NCBI RefSeq assembly: GCF_003994235.2
Contig: NZ_RYFG02000111.1
Location: forward strand, 1 to 64,000
Reading direction: 5' to 3'
Source of the DNA: Candidatus Methylobacter oryzae
Lineage (GTDB): Bacteria; Pseudomonadota; Gammaproteobacteria; Methylococcales; Methylomonadaceae
DNA length: 64,000 bases
The translations under genes and the position numbers were made by a program. This document shows positions 34,795-43,098 of the stretch, piece by piece. How positions within the stretch are numbered: position 1 is the stretch's first letter; every line of letters starts with the position of its first letter. The notes beneath the pieces are model-generated. The model was given only the letters and a program-made list of their open reading frames with translations, made no database searches and was not told the DNA's origin.

Positions 34795-35595
34795 TTAAAA
34801 TTCTATTTCACACATTAACGGCAAATGATCAGATAACTTGGGCACCTGATTAATATTTAAGTAATTATAATTTTTTGTTTTTTTTACTAATTTTAAAGAT
34901 TCAAATTTAAATCTATCTATCAATGTAGGCCTGATAATTACCTGGTCCAAGAAATGCCAAGAAACTACATCTTCACCTGTTCTAATGTATTTGTGAGTTC
35001 CAGGTCTTTCTTTATGAGAAGAATAAAGGGTCCACATAGGATTATAAAATAACCTATTTTCTTCTCCATCGCACACTATTGATTCACGCTGGCTACAGCT
35101 AATACCATTTGTGGCAGCCATTCCTGTAAAAGAAATCATCGGCATTTCAAACGGGTCAACATTAAAGTCCCCAATCACTAGAGTGTCACTTATACCATTT
35201 GAATTTTCTTCATCTAATATTTGATTGCGAAGTAATTCTGATATTCTTCTTAATTGGTTAAGTGTGTGATGCAATTTTGACGGAAAATGAACAAAGCAGA
35301 CTATTAATTCATTATGTTGACCGCTAATTTTTATTAAAGAATAATGTGTATTTTGATTTAGTAACGTAATATTTTCTACTTGTCCCATAATCACTATTTT
35401 AATCTTTTCACACCCTGGGTTGGGGTATAAATAACATGCAATATTATATTGTTTTATTAGAAGTTTTATTGTTTCTTCTATTATTTCATCAGATGATTCT
35501 GCGAAGGCATATATTTGACAATTTGATTCACTAATCAATTCAGCAATTTCATTTATTAATGACTTCTTTTGTATATTCCAAAAAAGAAACTTCAT
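34795..35595 (-). CDS. Endonuclease/exonuclease/phosphatase (EEP) fold protein
   Basis: A 266-residue protein with the EEP motifs in order: FLFWNIQKK (N7), an acidic E33 in AFAESSDE, FVHFPS, the LVIGDFNVDP motif (D143, N145), a WHFLDQVI segment and the C-terminal LSDHLPLMCEI (D256-H257). All the residues expected for a Mg-dependent phosphodiesterase are present, so it may act on nucleic acid, a nucleotide or a lipid phosphate. No signal peptide, so cytoplasmic. AT-rich like the gene after it and unlike the flanks. It is the first gene of a two-gene unit. Confidence 0.8.
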   Translation of the reverse strand: MKFLFWNIQKKSLINEIAELISESNCQIYAFAESSDEIIEETIKLLIKQYNIACYLYPNPGCEKIKIVIMGQVENITLLNQNTHYSLIKISGQHNELIVCFVHFPSKLHHTLNQLRRISELLRNQILDEENSNGISDTLVIGDFNVDPFEMPMISFTGMAATNGISCSQRESIVCDGEENRLFYNPMWTLYSSHKERPGTHKYIRTGEDVVSWHFLDQVIIRPTLIDRFKFESLKLVKKTKNYNYLNINQVPKLSDHLPLMCEIEF

Positions 35596-35874
35596 ATCTT
35601 AACTTTTAGTATGTAAATTGAATGAATGACATAACTGATTAACGAGAAACTCGTCTTTGTTCTTTATGCTATGTAAATTATTAACTTATTTATTAACAGT
35701 AATCAGTAAAATTTATGAGAGCTGCTTAATATATTATTATCTAGGTCTATCTATATTACTAGCTGATGATTTCAGTGGGAAAATTATTAGTGTATAGGAT
35801 GCGCCGAGGCACGAAGCGCATCAATCGAAAAGATGCGCTTCACCTTGTTCAGCATATCCTATGATAGCTCTAAC
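35596..35874. other. AT-rich upstream region of the EEP island
   Basis: No gene. It is AT-rich up to about 35800, likely holding the island promoter. At 35813-35841 there is a GAAGCGCATC / GATGCGCTTC hairpin like the one at 31606, beside the 3' end of the alcohol dehydrogenase gene. Confidence 0.5.
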
Positions 35875-37068
35875 TCAACCCCTCCGCTCCAAAATCTCCC
35901 TAATCTCCTGATCCGTCAACACAATCGGATTAGTCAACATACTGCTGCCGCGACTATTAGCCACAATCATCTGAAAATCATCCGCGCTAATGCCGTAACC
36001 ATTCAATCTTGGCAATTGCAGCCGTTCGCTCCATTCGGCCAGCAGCGCGATTAACGACGAACGGGCCGTGGCATCGTCAAGTTCATCCCGGCCCATCAGC
36101 AATCTCCCGACTTGCGCGTATTTAGCCAATGCCGGATTTTGCGGCTCGCGTTGCTGCATTGCGTTGATATTGACCTCGGTCGCAACGGATACCAGCGTTC
36201 CGCAAACGACGCCGTGCGGAATCGGGAAAAACGCACCCAGCGGCGAGGCCAGGCCGTGTACCGAACCCAGGCCGACCTGGGCCAGCGTGATACCGGACAA
36301 TAGCGCCGCATAAGCCATCGCCGCGCGGCCGTGGCTGGCTTCGGGTTCCTTGCCTTCCCAGGCGGCGAAAAAGCCTTCCTTGACTGCGGTCATGCCGCTC
36401 CAGGCCAGCGCGTCGATGAACGGGTTGGCTTTTAGCGACACGTAGGATTCCAGCAATTGCGTGAACGCATCCATGCCGTCCGCCGCGACCAGTTCGCGCG
36501 GGCAGGTTGCCAATAAATCCGGGTCGATGATCGCGTATTCGGGAATCAGGCATTCGTCGCGGAACGATTTTTTGAAGCCGTCCGGGCCTTGCACGCTCAG
36601 TACCGCGTTTTTGGTCGCTTCGCTGCCGGTTCCGGCGGTGGTCGGCACGGCGATGAACGGCGTGCTGGGACCGCGATACGGGACGTTGTTGCCGACGCCT
36701 TCAAGATGATCCATGACCGAATTGCCGTGCGGCAACAGTCCGGCTATCGCTTTCGCGGCATCGAGCACGCTGCCGCCGCCGATTGCGATGACGACGTCGA
36801 TGTTGTCTTTGCGAAACCGGCTGACGGCTTCGTCGACCAGCGTCGGCGACGGTTCGCCGGAAACGGTGAAATGCAGCCAGTTGATGCCTTTGCTTTCCAG
36901 CGCTTCGATGAACGATTGCCAGCGCGGCGTCGTGCAGAACGATTGCTTGCCGGTGACCAGCAGGGCAGTGCGGCCGTAGCTTGCGGCCAGCGCCGGGACT
37001 TCGTTGAGGCGTCCGCTGCCGTAGCTGATGCGCGGTAAACGTGAGATCGAGAATGATGAAAATTGCAT
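35875..37068 (-). CDS. Iron-containing alcohol dehydrogenase
   Basis: A 397-residue group III alcohol dehydrogenase. The N-terminal PRISYGSGRL, the NAD-binding VIAIGGGSVLDAAKAIAGL (near residues 90-108), AVPTTAGTGSEATKNAV, and the iron-binding region with GLASPLGAFFPIPHGVVCG are all typical. It would oxidise or reduce an alcohol/aldehyde in the cytoplasm. The start at 37068 has AAGGAT upstream and gives the normal N-terminus; the frame extends to 37131. It follows the monooxygenase-like gene by only five bases, so the two are an operon. The substrate is unknown. Confidence 0.92.
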   Translation of the reverse strand: MQFSSFSISRLPRISYGSGRLNEVPALAASYGRTALLVTGKQSFCTTPRWQSFIEALESKGINWLHFTVSGEPSPTLVDEAVSRFRKDNIDVVIAIGGGSVLDAAKAIAGLLPHGNSVMDHLEGVGNNVPYRGPSTPFIAVPTTAGTGSEATKNAVLSVQGPDGFKKSFRDECLIPEYAIIDPDLLATCPRELVAADGMDAFTQLLESYVSLKANPFIDALAWSGMTAVKEGFFAAWEGKEPEASHGRAAMAYAALLSGITLAQVGLGSVHGLASPLGAFFPIPHGVVCGTLVSVATEVNINAMQQREPQNPALAKYAQVGRLLMGRDELDDATARSSLIALLAEWSERLQLPRLNGYGISADDFQMIVANSRGSSMLTNPIVLTDQEIREILERRG

Positions 37069-37073
37069 AGCGA

Positions 37074-37370
37074 TTATCCTTGCGGGAACAGGCCGTTGTA
37101 ACGGACGCCTTGGCGCGGCTCGGCCATCCACGGGGCGACGGTGTCGCGCCAGGTCAGGTAATGGGCGGTTTCCTTATGGACCGCGGCGGCTTCGGCGGAA
37201 ACATAGGCTTCATATAAGATGAACTGGGCCGGATTGTCGGGCGATTGCAGTATGTCGAAGCGGCGGTTGCCGGGTTCCTGGATCGAAGCTTCATGGTTGA
37301 GTTGGGTTGCGGCGATGAAATCGTCGATATGGGCGGGATCTACGTGAACATGGACTAAGGTAACGTGCAT
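37074..37370 (-). CDS. Antibiotic biosynthesis monooxygenase (ABM) domain protein
   Basis: A 98-residue protein of the dimeric ferredoxin-like ABM fold: VTLVHVHVDPAHIDDFIAAT at the N-terminus, GNRRFDILQSPDNPAQFILY and the typical HKETAHYLTWRDTVAPW near residues 64-80. Small stand-alone ABM proteins act as quinol or aldehyde-type monooxygenases or as LsrG-like isomerases; which applies here is not decided by the sequence. It is the first gene of a two-gene unit with the iron alcohol dehydrogenase. Confidence 0.85.
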   Translation of the reverse strand: MHVTLVHVHVDPAHIDDFIAATQLNHEASIQEPGNRRFDILQSPDNPAQFILYEAYVSAEAAAVHKETAHYLTWRDTVAPWMAEPRQGVRYNGLFPQG

Positions 37371-37525
37371 GGCGGTGCCTTTAAAAAGTTGTGGATATGG
37401 GCGGGCATTATACTTTACGTCGCGCGGTTTTCGGTTTGGGATTCGGATGTGTCGGGTTGCGCTTGAAAAACCGTTTCAGACGTTGAAACGCGTTTTTCAA
37501 TAACGGAACCGATGTTGAATTTCCA

Positions 37526-37810
37526 CTATCCCAAAGCCCGCAGCACAGCTTGCGGTTCTTTCGCCACGACATGCAGCAACGCCAATGCTGGGCCGTGAGG
37601 TTTGCGGTCGCCGCGTTCCCAATGGCGAAGCGTGCCGATACTGATGCAAAATTTAGCGGCAAAATCGGCTTGCGTCAGCCCCAAGTTATGGCGCAATTGC
37701 GCCACGTCAATTTCTTCCGGGCGATGCGTTTTCGCGGCAATGTCTTTGCCTTCGTTAAGGGCGATTGCCTCGTTTAAACCTTGGGCAATGCTTGTAAATG
37801 CGTTAGTCAT
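37526..37810 (-). CDS. XRE-family antitoxin (HigA-like)
   Basis: A 94-residue protein with a C-terminal helix-turn-helix: LRHNLGLTQADFAAKFCISI then GTLRHWERGDRKPHGPA (about residues 39-75). This is the usual antitoxin of HigBA-type systems, which binds its own promoter and neutralises the toxin. The start overlaps the toxin gene end by four bases, with the toxin gene first, the order typical of higBA. Short frames on the other strand and frame here are not genes. Confidence 0.85.
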   Translation of the reverse strand: MTNAFTSIAQGLNEAIALNEGKDIAAKTHRPEEIDVAQLRHNLGLTQADFAAKFCISIGTLRHWERGDRKPHGPALALLHVVAKEPQAVLRALG

Positions 37811-38151
37811 GTTTTCCTCTCCAATGCGCTATGTACGAGTAGTTTAACCAGCTTGGCAAGTTCGTTACGCTCTGATTTTGTGACGTTTGATTTTTCGTTT
37901 TTTCCGAAAACGGTCAGTAAATACAGTGGAATGCGCGGATCATGGTAATAGTAAATAATCCGGACGCCTCCGCTTTTTCCTTTCCCTCCGCTCGCCCAAC
38001 GGAGTTTACGGATGCCGCCGGTACCTTCCATGATGTCGCCGTTTAGCGGATAAGCAGCCAAATAATCGATGACGGCCTTGCGTTCTGACTCGGAGAGCAG
38101 TTCGTTGGCGCGGCGGATGTATTCGGGCAACTCTGTAATTGTGGTCAGCAT
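37807..38151 (-). CDS. RelE/HigB-like toxin
   Basis: A 114-residue protein of the RelE superfamily in its HigB-2-like form. The C-terminal region GGIRKLRWASGGKGKSGGV followed by RIIYYYHDPRIPLYLLTVF (about residues 49-87) and the KNEKSNVTKSERNELAKL tail are characteristic. Such proteins are ribosome-dependent mRNA endonucleases. The frame opens at 38187, but the ATG at 38151 gives the normal family length. Paired with the downstream antitoxin; it sits right before the nif control region. Confidence 0.85.
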   Translation of the reverse strand: MLTTITELPEYIRRANELLSESERKAVIDYLAAYPLNGDIMEGTGGIRKLRWASGGKGKSGGVRIIYYYHDPRIPLYLLTVFGKNEKSNVTKSERNELAKLVKLLVHSALERKT

Positions 38152-38222
38152 GACTGTCAGTGTAAGCCAATGGCTTATAGCGGACAAGGCCTATTACTTG
38201 GCTTTTTATAATCACGCTACTT

Positions 38223-38238
38223 TGTCGGCTTTACGACA
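38223..38238 (+). promoter_or_regulatory. NifA upstream activator site
   Basis: TGTCGGCTTTACGACA fits the NifA consensus TGT-N10-ACA exactly. It lies about 85 bases before the -24 element of the sigma-54 promoter and about 120 bases before the expected transcription start, inside the usual 80-150 base range. Confidence 0.75.
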
Positions 38239-38321
38239 ATTTGCTGTTCCAGCGTTGCATTGTCTTGTCGGCATTGCTCCAAACTAGGCCCGCACCCCGC
38301 AATTTTCGCCGCATAAGTAAT

Positions 38322-38337
38322 TGGCAAGCATATTGCT
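38322..38337 (+). promoter_or_regulatory. Sigma-54 promoter of the nifV operon
   Basis: TGGCAAGCATATTGCT matches the RpoN -24/-12 pattern TGGCA-N6-TTGCT, with GG (38323-38324) and GC (38335-38336) spaced by exactly ten bases. Transcription would start near 38348, about 50 bases before the nifV ATG at 38400. Confidence 0.8.
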
Positions 38338-38399
38338 TAATCATGACTAAAGGCATTAGGTCCTATTTTTAAACGTTTGCCAATAGTTTGAGATGAGCC

Positions 38400-39524
38400 A
38401 TGACAACACCGAGCCGCACTATCATCATCGACGACACCACGCTCCGCGACGGTGAGCAGTCGGCCGGTGTTGCTTTTTCGCTGGACGAAAAGCTGGCGAT
38501 TGCAACGCAGTTGGCGGGATTGGGCGTGCCGGAACTGGAAATCGGCATTCCGGCAATGGGGGCGATGGAACGGGACGAGATCAAGGCGATTGCGGCTTTA
38601 GGTCTATCCTCGAAGCTGTTGGTCTGGTCGAGAATGCGCCGCGATGATTTACACGCTTGCCTGGGCTTGAACGTGCATAAAGTCGATTTGTCGATTTCGG
38701 CTTCGGACCAGCATATTCAGCACAAGCTTAAACAAAGCCGGCAATGGGTTTTAAACACGATAAACAGTTGTGTCTGGGAAGCGCGAAACTTGGGAATGGA
38801 AGTTTGCGTCGGCATGGAAGACGCCTCGCGGGCCGATGTTGATTTTCTGGTCCAAATGGCCGAAGCCGCGCAACTGGCTGGAGCAAGCCGGATTCGTTTC
38901 GCCGATACGGTCGGCATTATGGAACCGTTCGGCGTGTTCGAGACGATCAAAAAACTAAGGGCGGCGACCGACCTGGAAATTGAAATGCATGCCCATGACG
39001 ATTTGGGTTTGGCTACGGCGAATACATTGGCAGCGGCGTTGGCAGGCGCGACTCATGTCAATACCACCGTCAACGGCTTGGGCGAACGAGCCGGCAATGC
39101 GGCATTGGAAGAGGTGGTGGTCGGTTTAAAGCAACTCTACGGCATTGAAACGGGTATCAATCTGCAAAATTTCCCGGCCCTTTCCGAGCAGGTTGCCAGT
39201 GCATCGGGCGATGCAATCGGCAGCCGGAAAAGCCTGATCGGCAAAAGCGTGTTCAGCCATGAAGCGGGCATTCATGTCGATGGCTTGTTAAAAGACCCGA
39301 ACAATTATCAAGGCGTAGATCCGGCGATTGTCGGGCGCAGCCATCAATTGGTGCTCGGCAAGCATTCGGGTACTCAGGGCGTGATTCACGCTTATAAGCA
39401 AATAGGCATCGCGGTCAGCCGAATTCAGGCGCAAGCCTTATTAACCCAGGTTAGGCGCTTTGTCAGCGATACGAAAAGGTCGCCGAGAGCCGAAGAGCTT
39501 AATCTTTTTCATCAAAATCTTTAG
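38400..39524 (+). CDS. nifV: Homocitrate synthase
   Basis: A 374-residue enzyme that condenses acetyl-CoA and 2-oxoglutarate to homocitrate, the organic ligand of the nitrogenase iron-molybdenum cofactor. The HMGL-like barrel opens with [20 protein letters not shown] (residues 8-27), and has the metal-binding [16 protein letters not shown] and [20 protein letters not shown] later. Length and motifs match NifV rather than LeuA. It is the first gene after a NifA site and sigma-54 promoter and leads the nif accessory cluster. Confidence 0.92.
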   Translation: MTTPSRTIIIDDTTLRDGEQSAGVAFSLDEKLAIATQLAGLGVPELEIGIPAMGAMERDEIKAIAALGLSSKLLVWSRMRRDDLHACLGLNVHKVDLSISASDQHIQHKLKQSRQWVLNTINSCVWEARNLGMEVCVGMEDASRADVDFLVQMAEAAQLAGASRIRFADTVGIMEPFGVFETIKKLRAATDLEIEMHAHDDLGLATANTLAAALAGATHVNTTVNGLGERAGNAALEEVVVGLKQLYGIETGINLQNFPALSEQVASASGDAIGSRKSLIGKSVFSHEAGIHVDGLLKDPNNYQGVDPAIVGRSHQLVLGKHSGTQGVIHAYKQIGIAVSRIQAQALLTQVRRFVSDTKRSPRAEELNLFHQNL

Positions 39525-39536
39525 AGGGCGATCATC

Positions 39537-39683
39537 ATGAACGAACATAAAGAACTGCCGTCAAGCGAACCGGAAGTAAAAGAGTTTTTGGAAATACCGG
39601 ATCAGGACGATCGTTATCCCGGTTCTTTTTTCAGGATACCCGGTACGCCAAAGTTAGGTAAGACGAGTTGGAGTTTGAATTAG
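39537..39683 (+). CDS. Small conserved-looking protein between nifV and cysE (48 aa)
   Basis: A 48-residue reading frame starting MNEHKELPSSEPEVKEFLEI, 12 bases after the nifV stop and preceded by AGAGGGCG. It is acidic at the N-terminus and ends RIPGTPKLGKTSWSLN, with no membrane segment. I do not recognise a family. Position, spacing and a clean ribosome binding site make it a probable gene co-transcribed with nifV. Its function is unknown. Confidence 0.6.
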   Translation: MNEHKELPSSEPEVKEFLEIPDQDDRYPGSFFRIPGTPKLGKTSWSLN

Positions 39684-39702
39684 TTGTTTTTTGTTATCTC
39701 TT

Positions 39703-39805
39703 GTTCCCACGCGCTGCGCCGTGAGTTAAGTGCAACATACAGTACAAACACGGGACGCAGCGCGTCCGGTAACGCATTCCCACGCAGCGCGTGGGAACGA
39801 GAGTG
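39703..39805. repeat. TTCCCACGCGCTGCG-type dispersed repeat (family D)
   Basis: Inverted copies of TTCCCACGCGCTGCG (39706) and CGCAGCGCGTGGGAA (39785-39799) bracket a spacer with GGGACGCAGCGCGTCC. The same motif occurs near 44462-44606. This fills most of the nifV-cysE interval and no further gene is seen. Confidence 0.7.
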
Positions 39806-39876
39806 AATCGCAGTGACTTGCCGTCTGTGAATGAGGACATTAAAAATCGCCTCCGTACTCAATCAGGAGTTTAGAA

Positions 39877-40668
39877 ATGGTTATGGCCCTATCGGATAAT
39901 ATGAAAACTAAAGCGCAAGCACCGCTCGGTTTTTTTGCCCAATGGCATGAAGACGTTCACTGCGTCTTTGGCCGCGACCCCGCAGCGCATAGCGTTTGGG
40001 AAATATTGCTGACTTATTCGGGCGTTCATGCGGTGTTGATGCACCGGATTTGCCATCGTTTATGGAAAGCAAAGTGGAAATTGACGGCCAGGATTTTGGC
40101 CGCATTCACCAAAATGTTTACCAGCGTTGAAATTCATCCCGGCGCGACGATAGGCAGACGCTTGTTTATCGACCATGCGTTAGGCGTGGTCATCGGCGAG
40201 ACAGCGGAAATCGGCAACGACGTCACTTTATATCACGGCGTAACGCTGGGCGGCACGACCTGGAACAAGGAAAAACGCCATCCGACCCTGGGCAATAATG
40301 TGCTGGTCGGTTCAGGGGCCAAGATTCTTGGCGCAATCACGTTAGGCAACAATGTCCGCGTCGGCGCCAATTCAGTGGTTATAAAAGACGTTCCGCCTTG
40401 TTGTACGGTGGTCGGCATTCCCGGACGCGTGATCCAAAGCAAAGGCGCGCAAATCCAAAACCGGCACGGCATCGACCTGGATCATCATTTGATTCCCGAT
40501 CCGGTCGGCAAGGCGATTGCCTGCTTGATCGAGCGTATCGATGAGCTGGAAGCCAAGCAAGCGGAGTCATCCAAAGTGGCAGTCGAAGAAAATTGCGGCC
40601 ATTGCGAAGCGGAAAGCGTTTGTATTCCCAAAAAAGACAGCCCGGTAAAACTGGCGGCGAGGTTATAG
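39877..40668 (+). CDS. cysE: Serine O-acetyltransferase (nif-linked)
   Basis: A 263-residue enzyme making O-acetylserine for cysteine synthesis. The N-terminal domain contains [23 protein letters not shown] and the left-handed beta-helix has [40 protein letters not shown] and [16 protein letters not shown]. In Azotobacter a cysE copy (cysE1/nifP) lies in the same place after nifV and is thought to raise cysteine supply for Fe-S clusters. The C-terminal tail carries a Cys-rich stretch ([11 protein letters not shown]), not usual for CysE. CAGGAG precedes the start. Confidence 0.92.
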   Translation: MVMALSDNMKTKAQAPLGFFAQWHEDVHCVFGRDPAAHSVWEILLTYSGVHAVLMHRICHRLWKAKWKLTARILAAFTKMFTSVEIHPGATIGRRLFIDHALGVVIGETAEIGNDVTLYHGVTLGGTTWNKEKRHPTLGNNVLVGSGAKILGAITLGNNVRVGANSVVIKDVPPCCTVVGIPGRVIQSKGAQIQNRHGIDLDHHLIPDPVGKAIACLIERIDELEAKQAESSKVAVEENCGHCEAESVCIPKKDSPVKLAARL

Positions 40669-41202
40669 ATGGATCTGTTGGATTTTGAAGCGCAGGGCTT
40701 GTATTTCGAGCAACCCGACGTTGCCGGCGTTGAGGAATTAATCGCAACGGCGTCGGAAAATTATGCCGATGGCGATGCCGAATTGTCTTTATTGCAAGCT
40801 TATTTTCTGGCCCCCGAGTCGTTGAATGTATTGATCGCATTGAACCGTTTTTATTATTACCAGCACCGGCTGGAAGACGCTTTAGCCGCGACGACCAAAG
40901 CCCTGGTCGTGGTCGGATCGAGCATCGCTTTTCCTGAAAATTGGCGGGACCTGCAAATCGGCCATATTACCGAAGCTCCGGCCGATTTACTGACCAAGGT
41001 CAGGATGTATTTGTTTACGCTGAAGGCTATCGGTTTTTTAAACATGCGCTTGGAGAACCTGGATTTGAGCCAGGCTATTTTTGAAAAGCTGGTCGAACTT
41101 GACAGTAAGGACAGGATCGGCGCTCAGGGCTTATTGGAATTGGTGATCAAGCGCAAAGCGGATACGGAGTTAACAAGCACGGTTATTGGCATTGATGAAT
41201 AA
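40669..41202 (+). CDS. TPR-like protein of the nif cluster
   Basis: A 177-residue soluble protein beginning directly after the cysE stop (ATG at 40669). Helical repeat units are visible: ELSLLQAYFLAPESLNVLIA, FYYYQHRLEDALAATTKAL and LDLSQAIFEKLVELDSKDRI, which fit tetratricopeptide repeats. It has no catalytic motif. It probably acts as a scaffold for nitrogenase maturation or cysteine supply. I cannot name it. Confidence 0.75.
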   Translation: MDLLDFEAQGLYFEQPDVAGVEELIATASENYADGDAELSLLQAYFLAPESLNVLIALNRFYYYQHRLEDALAATTKALVVVGSSIAFPENWRDLQIGHITEAPADLLTKVRMYLFTLKAIGFLNMRLENLDLSQAIFEKLVELDSKDRIGAQGLLELVIKRKADTELTSTVIGIDE

Positions 41203-41303
41203 AACGGATGCAGGTTGGGTAAGCGCAGCATGACCCAATATTTTTTGAACCACGATTGTTTGAGTTGTGCTGCGCCGGCTCAAGAACTAACTGGAGCAAG
41301 ATC

Positions 41304-41417
41304 ATGTTGAAAAAAGAGTTTACCGATTCATTGATGACCATCATGCCTTTAGTGATGTTTGTGCTTTTAGCGCTGTACCTGTTATTTCAGGATACCACTT
41401 CAGTCGGCCCCCTTTAA
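41304..41417 (+). CDS. Small single-pass membrane protein (37 aa) before nifW
   Basis: A 37-residue frame starting MLKKEFTDSLMTIMPLVMFV, with one strong hydrophobic helix (about residues 11-28) and a short polar tail, preceded by GGAGC eight bases upstream. It lies between the TPR gene and nifW in the same direction, 16 bases before nifW. I do not recognise a family. It would be inserted in the inner membrane; its role is unknown. Confidence 0.6.
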   Translation: MLKKEFTDSLMTIMPLVMFVLLALYLLFQDTTSVGPL

Positions 41418-41433
41418 TTACCGGAGAAATCCC

Positions 41434-41751
41434 ATGAGTTTTGAAGAAGAAATGGAAGAGTTGGAATCGGCGGAAGACTTTCTACAGTATTTTCAACTGC
41501 AATATGTACCCAGCGTAGTACACGTGAACCGCTTGCATATTTTGCAGCGCTTCCACGATTATCTACAAAAAGCCGCTGACGGCATGCCGGAAGACGAAGA
41601 GCCGAAAAAGGCCGTTTACAGCAAACTGTTGCAACGGGCTTACCAGGATTTTGTTGAATCCGATGCGCAAACCGAAAAAGTATTTAAAGTGTTTTCAATG
41701 GCCGAGGCATCGCAAACCGCGTTTGTTTCTTTAAGCGATATAAAAACATGA
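41434..41751 (+). CDS. nifW: Nitrogenase stabilising/protective protein NifW
   Basis: A 105-residue protein with the NifW pattern: EEMEELESAEDFLQYFQLQY, VVHVNRLHILQRFHDYLQKA and LLQRAYQDFVESDAQTEKVF. NifW helps the MoFe protein mature and protects it, as shown in Azotobacter. Ribosome binding site GGAG lies about ten bases upstream. It overlaps nifZ by four bases (ATGA at 41748). Confidence 0.93.
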   Translation: MSFEEEMEELESAEDFLQYFQLQYVPSVVHVNRLHILQRFHDYLQKAADGMPEDEEPKKAVYSKLLQRAYQDFVESDAQTEKVFKVFSMAEASQTAFVSLSDIKT

Positions 41752-42227
41752 GGCCCGAGCGCTTCGACGAAGGCCGGTTTGAGTACGGCGAATCGGTACG
41801 GGTAACCAGAAACGTCCGTAACGACGGCACTTATCCGGGCTTGGATGTCGGCACGCTGTTGGTTCGGCGGGGCAGCGTCGGCAACGTCATTGAAGTCGGC
41901 ACTTTTCTGCAAGACCAGGTTATTTTTACCGTGCATTTTCTGTCCCAGGGGCGCATGGTGGGCTGCCGTCTGGAGGAGCTTATAGGCGCCGACGAACCCT
42001 GGAACCCGAGCCGCTTTGAATTCAGGGACAAGGTTGTTTGCACGATCGATTTAGGCATTCAGGGTAACGTGCTGTTTGCAAAAGGCACCGAAGGCGAAGT
42101 CTTTAAAGTTATCAGGGACAACGAATTGATCCAGTACCACGTCGCTTTTCAGGGCAAGGTCCTGCAAGTGCCCGAGACGGCGCTTGCCCCGGCACACCCC
42201 GAGTCATTTAACGAACCCGAGTTTTGA
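41748..42227 (+). CDS. nifZ: Nitrogenase maturation protein NifZ
   Basis: A 159-residue protein with two NifZ-type beta units: FEYGESVRVTRNVRNDGTYP (residues 10-29) with GTLLVRRGSVGNVIEVGTFL, and a second starting FEFRDKVVCTIDLGIQGNVL. NifZ assists formation of the second P-cluster of the MoFe protein. It is coupled to nifW by a four-base overlap and ends one base before the nifM start. Confidence 0.93.
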   Translation: MRPERFDEGRFEYGESVRVTRNVRNDGTYPGLDVGTLLVRRGSVGNVIEVGTFLQDQVIFTVHFLSQGRMVGCRLEELIGADEPWNPSRFEFRDKVVCTIDLGIQGNVLFAKGTEGEVFKVIRDNELIQYHVAFQGKVLQVPETALAPAHPESFNEPEF

Positions 42228-42228
42228 T

Positions 42229-43098
42229 ATGACGGCAATTGAAAAACCTATCCAGCTGGAAACTTACAATTTACTAAGGGCGGCTTTAAGCTTATTCAAA
42301 AAATCGCCGAATGAATTGGCCGAAGCCGAGTTGCAGCAAGCGCAAACTCAAGCTTTAAACGAGTTCAAGATTGAGAGCCGGGTATTGAATACGCCTGAAG
42401 CGGCGTCCGTGATTATTACCGACCGGGAATTGCAGCAGGCTTATCAGGAAATTCGCGGCCGTTACGACAGCGAGGAGGCTTTTGTCGGCGATCTGGAAAA
42501 AAACCGGCTCGACAAGGACAGCCTACAGGCGGCGCTGCATCGTCAATGCAAGGTCAATACCGTACTGGAGCTGGTCGCCAGCCGTGCGCCGGCAGTCAGC
42601 GACGCCGACATCGGCATTTATTACCACATGCATCCCGATCAATTTCACCGGCCGGAACGGCGTGAAGCCTGCCATATCTTCATCAGCGTCAACGCTGATT
42701 ACGCTGAAAATACTCCCGAGGCCGCATTAATACGCGCCCAAGCAATCGCCGAAAAGTTGCGCAAGAAACCGCACAAATTTGCCGATTTGGCCTTGAAGCA
42801 TTCGGAATGTCCGACCGCTTTACAAGGCGGGGTGCTGGGTGTAGTGTCGAAAGGAACGCTTTATCCCGAACTGGATGAAGTGTTGTTTACTTTAAAAGCG
42901 GGTGAGGTCAGCGATGCGGTCAAATCGGAAATCGGTTTTCATGTGCTGTTATGCAAGAGCATACAAAAGCCCGAAACCCTATCCCTGGCGAAAGCTACGC
43001 CCAAAATACGCCAATTTATGAACGACCGCGCCCGGCGAGCTTGTCAACGCGCCTGGATCGCCGGTTTAGCCACACCTGAATCCGAGGAAAGCCAATGA
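42229..43098 (+). CDS. nifM: Peptidyl-prolyl isomerase-like NifM
   Basis: A 289-residue protein. The N-terminal part (residues 1-130) is helical and specific to NifM; a parvulin rotamase domain follows (about 143-245: [52 protein letters not shown]). NifM is needed to fold the Fe protein NifH. The start at 42229 is preferred over the longer frame from 42184, which would overlap nifZ. The stop overlaps clpX by four bases. Confidence 0.92.
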   Translation: MTAIEKPIQLETYNLLRAALSLFKKSPNELAEAELQQAQTQALNEFKIESRVLNTPEAASVIITDRELQQAYQEIRGRYDSEEAFVGDLEKNRLDKDSLQAALHRQCKVNTVLELVASRAPAVSDADIGIYYHMHPDQFHRPERREACHIFISVNADYAENTPEAALIRAQAIAEKLRKKPHKFADLALKHSECPTALQGGVLGVVSKGTLYPELDEVLFTLKAGEVSDAVKSEIGFHVLLCKSIQKPETLSLAKATPKIRQFMNDRARRACQRAWIAGLATPESEESQ

